From Xanthobacteraceae bacterium (GTDB lineage Bacteria; Pseudomonadota; Alphaproteobacteria; Rhizobiales; Xanthobacteraceae), in NCBI GenBank assembly GCA_030036975.1, contig JASHSE010000517.1:1-7249 (forward strand): 7,249 bases of DNA, in the 5' to 3' direction. The notes beneath the pieces were generated by a model that worked only from the letters and a program-made list of their open reading frames with translations, did no database searches and had not been told where the DNA came from. Made by a program: the position numbers and the translations under genes. This document shows positions 5,014 to 7,249 of this stretch, piece by piece. Positions within the stretch are counted from its first letter, which is position 1, and each line of letters opens with the position of its first letter.

Positions 5014-5201
5014 ATCGTCATTGCGAGGAGCGAAGCGACGAAGCAACCAGAACCCCCTCCCTTCCCTCCCCCGCTTGCGGGGAGGGAAGGGAGGGGGATT
5101 TGCTTCGCGGAGCTTGTCATCGGGCCGGGCCGGGGTCCCCATCGCGCAAGCGCGATGGGGTACCCCTCTTCGGGCCGGACCCGTTGGCTCGCAATGACGA
5201 T
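5014..5201. repeat. 188-bp composite palindromic element with 14-bp terminal inverted repeats
   Basis: The ends ATCGTCATTGCGAG (5014-5027) and CTCGCAATGACGAT (5188-5201) are exact inverse complements. Next to the left end is the sequence GAGCGAAGCGACGAAGCAA, which belongs to a dispersed alphaproteobacterial repeat. Inside lies a second inverted pair, CGAAGCAA (5039-5046) and TTGCTTCG (5100-5107), enclosing a very strong C/G-rich hairpin (5053-5074 with 5077-5097, one bulged base). To its right is a third hairpin, CCCCATCGCG-CAAG-CGCGATGGGG (5137-5160), a perfect 10-bp stem. No target duplication is visible and it encodes no transposase, so it fits a non-autonomous palindromic unit built from several repeats. 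It lies between the tonB stop and the 16-codon frame and may stop transcripts from either side. Confidence 0.85.
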
Positions 5202-5236
5202 CGAGTGCGCTGTCGCGATCTAAAATCATCTTGCTT

Positions 5237-5968
5237 CTAGCGCAGCGAGAAGCGGATCGGCACGGTCAGGCTGAGTTCGTTTCTGGTCATGCTGCGCGGA
5301 AATGCCGGCAGCGGTTGGGCGCGCTCGATCATCGCCAAAACCTCGTTGTCGAGATCGGCGTGACCGGAGCTGCGCACGATCTTGCGGGTGAGCACGCGGC
5401 CGTCGCGGTCGACGGAGAACGCGAGCAGCGCCACGCCCTGTTCGCCGCGCGCCTGGGCGGCGCCCGGATAGCGCTTGAACTGCTGCAGCCGGCGCATCAG
5501 CAGCGTCTCCCAGGAACGCGGGACCTGCGGTGCGCCGCCCTTGGCCGGCGCCGCGGTGATCGGCGCCGGCGGCTTTGGCTCCTCGACCTTCTCCGGCGGC
5601 TTGACTTCGGGCGGCGCGACGTCGGCGGTGGTGACGTCCGGTTCAGGCGGCGGCGGGGTGATTTTTTGCGGCTCCACCGGCTTCGGCGGCGCCGGCGGCG
5701 TCGCCTTCTGCTCGATCATCTCTTCGGGCGCCGGCGCGAGGTTGAGCTTGGCGTCGGCGGTCGAGTCGATCGGGTCGAGTTCGATGCTGATCTCCTCGGT
5801 ATTGTCCCCGATGGTTCGGTCCGGCGCGCGCCAGAACAGATAGCCCGCAAGCAGCGCGGCGTGCACCGCGACAACGAGCGCGCCGGCGACGGCCCAGCGC
5901 GCAAAATCGCGCGGCGTCTCGTCGCCGAACCACAAAGGCTCGAACCAGGTTGCCGGGCGCGCCGTCAT
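5237..5968 (-). CDS. tonB: Energy transducer TonB
   Basis: The product is 243 residues with the standard TonB layout. A short cytoplasmic start is followed by one membrane helix at about 24-46 (ARWAVAGALVVAVHAALLAG), with His36 where TonB has its essential membrane His; the usual Ser four residues before is Val here. A Pro/Glu/Lys-rich periplasmic spacer spans about 76-148 (PPAPPKPVEPQ, ITPPPPEP, KPPEKVEEPKPPAP). The C-terminal domain covers about 151-243 and contains the conserved RYPGAAQARGEQGVALLAFS, including the Tyr-Pro pair at 167-168, then SSGHADLDNEVL and the closing VPIRFSLR. TonB spans the periplasm and passes proton-motive energy from ExbB/ExbD to outer-membrane receptors for siderophores, haem or cobalamin. 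The ATG overlaps the exbD stop by four bases (ATGA), indicating translational coupling. The receptor served is not in the window. Confidence 0.94.
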   Translation of the reverse strand: MTARPATWFEPLWFGDETPRDFARWAVAGALVVAVHAALLAGYLFWRAPDRTIGDNTEEISIELDPIDSTADAKLNLAPAPEEMIEQKATPPAPPKPVEPQKITPPPPEPDVTTADVAPPEVKPPEKVEEPKPPAPITAAPAKGGAPQVPRSWETLLMRRLQQFKRYPGAAQARGEQGVALLAFSVDRDGRVLTRKIVRSSGHADLDNEVLAMIERAQPLPAFPRSMTRNELSLTVPIRFSLR

Positions 5969-6390
5969 TGTGCGTCCCGCCGCTCCAGGCCGAGCAGGTT
6001 GAATTTCAGATAGCCGGCTTGGCGCACGGTTTCGATCAGCTGATAAAAATCGCCGTACGGCACGGCGCGGTCGACGCTGAGCCGCACGTGCCGGTCCTTG
6101 TCGCCGCCGCTCAAATCGTCGAGCCGCGCCGGCAGCGCCGACAGCGTGGTTTCGGCATCGTCGATGGTGAGCGTGCGGTCGGCCTTGAGCGTCACGTCGA
6201 TCGGCTTTTTCGGGTGCGGCTGCGGCAGCGCGGCCGAGCGCGGCAGGTCGACGGCAATATCGACGGTGGCGAGCGGCGCCGCCACCATGAAGATGATCAG
6301 CAGCACCAGCATCACGTCGATGAACGGCGTGACGTTGATGTCGTGCACCTCGTTGAGCTCGTCCTCGCCGTGATCGAGACGAATGGCCAT
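5965..6390 (-). CDS. exbD: Biopolymer transport protein ExbD
   Basis: The product is 141 residues, the same length as Escherichia coli ExbD. The frame is open much further upstream, inside exbB, but the true start is the ATG at 6390 with CGGAG eight to twelve bases before it. After a short cytoplasmic tail comes the single membrane helix in DINVTPFIDVMLVLLIIFMV (17-36). It carries Asp25, the proton-carrying residue essential in this family, at exactly the E. coli position. The periplasmic part contains the typical beta-rich domain (PIDVTLKADRTLTIDD at 63-78, VRLSVDRAVPYGDFYQLIE at 102-120). ExbD works with ExbB in the inner membrane as the proton-driven motor that energises TonB. Its start lies 17 bases after the exbB stop and its stop overlaps the tonB start, so all three should be one transcript and be made in step. 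Confidence 0.97.
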   Translation of the reverse strand: MAIRLDHGEDELNEVHDINVTPFIDVMLVLLIIFMVAAPLATVDIAVDLPRSAALPQPHPKKPIDVTLKADRTLTIDDAETTLSALPARLDDLSGGDKDRHVRLSVDRAVPYGDFYQLIETVRQAGYLKFNLLGLERRDAQ

Positions 6391-6407
6391 GGCGGCGCTC
6401 CGGTCCT

Positions 6408-7249
6408 TTATTCGGCGGCGTGGGCGAGCGGCAGGCGGGCGCGGTCGAGATCGCGGCTGACGAGCCGCATCACCTGCGCCGAGGCGTCGCCGATCAGCGC
6501 CCGATAATGCGCGGTTTGCCGCGCCAGCACGTTGTAGATCACCACCGCCGGAATGGCGGCGATCAGACCCATGGCGGTGGCGAGCAACGCCTGCGCAATG
6601 CCGGGCGCCACCACCGCGAGGTTCGTGGTGTTGGCGTTGGAGATGCCGATGAAACTGTTCATGATGCCCCACACCGTGCCGAACAGGCCGACGAACGGCG
6701 CGGTCGAGCCGATGGTGGCGAGCACGCCGGTGCCGCGCGAGATTTTGCGGCCGGCGGCCATTTCGAGGCGCTCGAGCTGCAAGGCGATGCGCTCCTTGAG
6801 GCCTTCGCCGGCGCCGCGCGCCGACAGCCGCACCTCCTCGCCCGCGGTTGCAAGCGCTTGCGTCACCGGGCCGTCGCTGTGGCGCAGTCCGTCATTGGCT
6901 TCGGCGAACGTCGTCGCCTTGGCGAGAACGCGCAGGCCTCGGCGCACCTGGCGGCGTGCGCGGCTCAGTTCCAGCGTCTTCGCCAAAAACACCGTCCAGG
7001 TGATGAGCGAGGCGAAGGCCAAGCCGATCATCACTGCCTTCACTACCAGATCAGCGTCGAGAAACATGCCGACCAGTGACAGCCGGGATGGCAAGCCGCC
7101 AATCGCCGGCTGACCGGGCGTCGGCGCGGGCGGCGGATTCGCGGTCGAGCCGGCCGCGGCATCCGGCACGGCCGCGTTGCCCGCGGGCTGAGGGACGGCG
7201 GCGTTGCCGGCCGGCTGTTGTGGTGCGGGTGTGGCGGCATTCGGCGCGG
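6408..7249 (-). CDS. exbB: Biopolymer transport protein ExbB (N-terminus outside window)
   Basis: 279 residues are visible and the frame stays open to the right edge, so the gene begins outside. The GTG at 7169 is an internal codon within an Ala/Pro repeat, not the start. Membrane segments are LVVKAVMIGLAFASLITWTV (codons ending near 6990), GVLATIGSTAPFVGLFGTVW (about 6653-6730) and ALLATAMGLIAAIPAVVIYN (about 6533-6595). The last two form the conserved MotA/TolQ/ExbB core with the STAPFVGLFGTVWGI signature; a cytoplasmic loop lies between the first and second. The visible N-terminal extension is rich in Ala, Pro, Gln and Asn and would be periplasmic, as in the long ExbB proteins of alphaproteobacteria, which also carry a signal peptide. 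ExbB forms the pentameric stator around ExbD. Iron regulation is likely for such operons, but the promoter is not in the window. Confidence 0.96.
   Translation of the reverse strand, partial: APNAATPAPQQPAGNAAVPQPAGNAAVPDAAAGSTANPPPAPTPGQPAIGGLPSRLSLVGMFLDADLVVKAVMIGLAFASLITWTVFLAKTLELSRARRQVRRGLRVLAKATTFAEANDGLRHSDGPVTQALATAGEEVRLSARGAGEGLKERIALQLERLEMAAGRKISRGTGVLATIGSTAPFVGLFGTVWGIMNSFIGISNANTTNLAVVAPGIAQALLATAMGLIAAIPAVVIYNVLARQTAHYRALIGDASAQVMRLVSRDLDRARLPLAHAAE
7164..7217 (-). repeat. Tandem 27-bp repeat in exbB coding for QPAGNAAVP twice
   Basis: Two adjacent 27-base units (7191-7217 and 7164-7190) encode QPAGNAAVP followed by QPAGNAAVP. The codons differ at several third positions, so the repeat is old or kept at protein level. 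A looser copy (PNAATPAPQ) precedes them towards the window edge. It lies in the flexible periplasmic extension of ExbB, where the number of units may vary between strains. Confidence 0.75.

Noticed and set aside
5053..5097. Intrinsic terminator for tonB
   Set aside because: The stem is strong, but neither strand has a T-run after it, so I call it a repeat hairpin and leave termination as a possibility.
4969..5229. Frames of 84 (+) and 82 (-) residues over the 5014-5201 repeat
   Set aside because: The translated strings (such as VIARSEATKQ) are the known spurious translation of this dispersed DNA repeat, not a protein family.
4367..5968. Functional haem-uptake cluster joining tonB-exbBD with the HbpS/GlcG-like gene
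   Set aside because: The two units are separated by about 470 bases with a repeat and no shared transcript, and the GlcG-like protein has no signal peptide or clear haem ligand; proximity alone is not enough.
5231..6013. 260-residue plus-strand frame opposite tonB
   Set aside because: Arg-rich shadow of the GC-rich tonB/exbD codons; the minus strand has clear TonB motifs and operon overlap.
7167..7169. GTG as the exbB start
   Set aside because: The frame is open beyond it to the window edge, it lies inside a protein-level repeat, and no ribosome site precedes it.

Overview
The window is chromosomal DNA from an alphaproteobacterium, most likely of the order Hyphomicrobiales near Bradyrhizobium, Rhodopseudomonas or Pseudolabrys. 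Four signs point there: high G+C, the C-terminal receiver of the cell-cycle kinase CckA at the left edge, an exbB-exbD-tonB operon with a long Ala/Pro-rich N-terminal extension on ExbB, and dispersed palindromic repeats of the kind common in those genomes. No tRNA, rRNA, CRISPR array, transposase or phage gene is visible.

Layout. Bases 1-249 (+) are the end of cckA. Bases 250-584 hold no gene I can support. A short secreted or membrane protein, resembling only the N-terminal half of bacterial Tim44-like proteins, follows at 585-1166 (+). It converges with a tiny lipoprotein gene at 1179-1355 (-). Next come two plus-strand genes: a small cupin very close in sequence to the manganese-dependent hydroxynitrile lyases (1559-1966), and a glutathione S-transferase (2108-2824). 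They are separated by two palindromes. A two-armed palindromic repeat (2830-2938) separates the GST from a convergent minus-strand pair, in which a GlcG/HbpS-like gene (4367-4765) lies 13 bases upstream of an unusual class III CoA-transferase (2959-4353).

Bases 4766-5236 form a gene-poor stretch. It contains a 16-codon reading frame with a strong ribosome binding site and a 188-bp composite palindromic element with perfect 14-bp terminal inverted repeats. The right end is a minus-strand exbB-exbD-tonB operon. exbB runs off the window, exbD ends inside the tonB start codon, and the encoded proteins keep the key family residues (Asp25 of ExbD, the membrane His of TonB).

Functionally the window is a set of small independent modules: cell-cycle phosphorelay, envelope proteins, a cupin/GST pair, a CoA-transferase with a GlcG-like partner, and TonB energisation. 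I see no defence, secretion or mobile system. The points most worth following are the CoA-transferase, which reads like a class III enzyme preceded by a second, Asp-less copy of its own catalytic-helix region; the cupin with its intact metal site; the shortened Tim44-like protein; and the mosaic repeat next to the 16-codon frame.
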